Source of the DNA: Dehalococcoidales bacterium
GTDB lineage: Bacteria > Chloroflexota > Dehalococcoidia > Dehalococcoidales > UBA2162
Assembly: GCA_030648675.1 (NCBI GenBank)
Contig: JAUSGV010000113.1
Span: 1 to 6,219 of the forward strand
Length of the DNA: 6,219 nt
Reading direction: 5' to 3'
Shown here: positions 5,873 to 6,219 of the stretch, in pieces
Position numbering within the stretch: the first letter of the stretch is position 1
How the letters are laid out: every line of letters starts with the position of its first letter
Translations under genes and position numbers: made by a program
The notes under the pieces: model-generated
Told to the model about the DNA's origin: nothing
What the model saw: only the letters and a program-made list of their open reading frames with translations
Databases searched by the model: none

Positions 5873-5989
5873 GTGAAGAAGCTTGATGTAGTTGGAATCG
5901 TGATTTATACCGGTCTATCGGGGGCTGTTCTGGCGTTGGTAGGCGTGCTCGTTTTTACCGTATTCAAAAGTCTTATTTTTGGAGTTTGA
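5873..5989 (+). CDS. 38-residue single-span membrane peptide
   Basis: GTG start at 5873 with AAGGAGGG (5862-5869) overlapping the stop of the preceding gene, 4 nt spacing from GGAGG; TGA at 5987-5989. The product begins MKKLDVVGIVIYTG, followed by one hydrophobic helix (about 6-30) and ends FKSLIFGV. No cysteines or histidines. The strong ribosome binding site, 9-nt gap and basic N-terminus argue that it is a real gene too short for usual gene callers. By size and position it could be a small subunit of the membrane iron-sulfur protein, as in FixS or other tiny subunits of respiratory complexes, though no homology to FixS is evident. Confidence 0.7.
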   Translation: MKKLDVVGIVIYTGLSGAVLALVGVLVFTVFKSLIFGV

Positions 5990-6034
5990 TCAGGTTCCTG
6001 CAAGTTAAATCTATATCCTGGAGGAGGCGGAAAA

Positions 6035-6219
6035 ATGCGAATAATCAAGACAATAACAGTTTCACTAATAGGAGCATCACTTTTTCTTTCGGCCTGTGGA
6101 GGCCCGCTGGACGGACCTCCACAGGCGACGACTCCGGCAGTGAACTCGACTCCCGCGATGGACATGGCACCGGCGGCCTTTACCACCAGTAACCTCACCG
6201 TAACACCAGATAAAGCAAT
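6035..6219 (+). CDS. Lipoprotein, N-terminal part (3' end outside window), possible CARDB-like domain
   Basis: ATG at 6035 with GGAGGAGG (6020-6027) 7 nt upstream; 61 codons are visible before the window ends. A lipoprotein signal peptide is clear: basic MRIIKT, hydrophobic core, lipobox LSAC with C21 as the lipidated residue, then GG. A Pro/Thr/Ser-rich linker follows (about 24-47, with MDM at 42-44), and then FTTSNLTVTPDKA, which resembles the first strand of CARDB/APHP-type Ig-like repeats (usually xxNLxVxPxxVxxGxxV). That domain call rests on about 12 residues and is tentative. It follows the 38-residue peptide after a 45-nt gap on the same strand with no terminator between, so it probably belongs to the same operon and acts outside the membrane. 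Confidence 0.85.
   Translation, partial: MRIIKTITVSLIGASLFLSACGGPLDGPPQATTPAVNSTPAMDMAPAAFTTSNLTVTPDKA
6093..6127 (+). repeat. 11-bp perfect inverted repeat inside the lipoprotein gene
   Basis: GCCTGTGGAGG (6093-6103) and CCTCCACAGGC (6117-6127) are exact reverse complements separated by 13 nt. The left arm covers the lipidated-cysteine codon (TGT 6095-6097). No T-tract follows, so it is not a terminator; it would form a stable mRNA hairpin about 60 nt into the coding region. Confidence 0.6.

Overview
The window reads as bacterial DNA of moderate GC content with tightly packed genes and two clear sigma70-type promoters. A eukaryote/archaea-like isoleucyl-tRNA synthetase with a DUF5915-type C-terminus, a stand-alone TrpB2, GGATT...AATGACA palindromic repeats and a lipoprotein leading into a probable CARDB-like repeat together suggest a Chloroflexota (Dehalococcoidia-like) or similar anaerobe. 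This placement is an inference from recall of gene types, not from a search, and is low confidence.

Left part (1-2952): the 3' part of ileS (+) converges on trpB2 (-). The 212-bp gap between them holds two palindromic REP-like elements and one strong hairpin with A and T tracts on its two sides, which should stop transcription from both directions. trpB2 is a single-gene unit with its own near-consensus promoter (TTGACA, 17 bp, TATATT).

Right part (3020-6219): a second promoter (TTGACA, 18 bp, TAAAAT) points the other way and drives a run of at least six same-strand genes that almost all encode envelope proteins. In order they are: a small exported cysteine-containing protein; two hairpins; a 43-codon exported or membrane peptide with a good ribosome binding site but an ATA start; a YtkA/FixH-like membrane-anchored periplasmic domain with a His/Met/acid-rich loop; a polytopic membrane protein of the NosR/NapH/CcoG (FixG) type with 12 cysteines for 4Fe-4S clusters; a 38-residue single-span membrane peptide; and the start of a lipoprotein cut by the window end.

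How they may work together: the FixH-like plus FixG-like pair beside a tiny membrane protein recalls fixGHIS, the copper-handling module for cbb3 oxidase assembly, while the iron-sulfur protein also resembles electron-transfer proteins of N2O and nitrate reductase clusters. A membrane redox module that handles a metal (copper is the obvious candidate) or feeds electrons to an extracytoplasmic partner is the best reading. No terminal reductase, copper ATPase or cytochrome is visible in this window, so the substrate is unknown.
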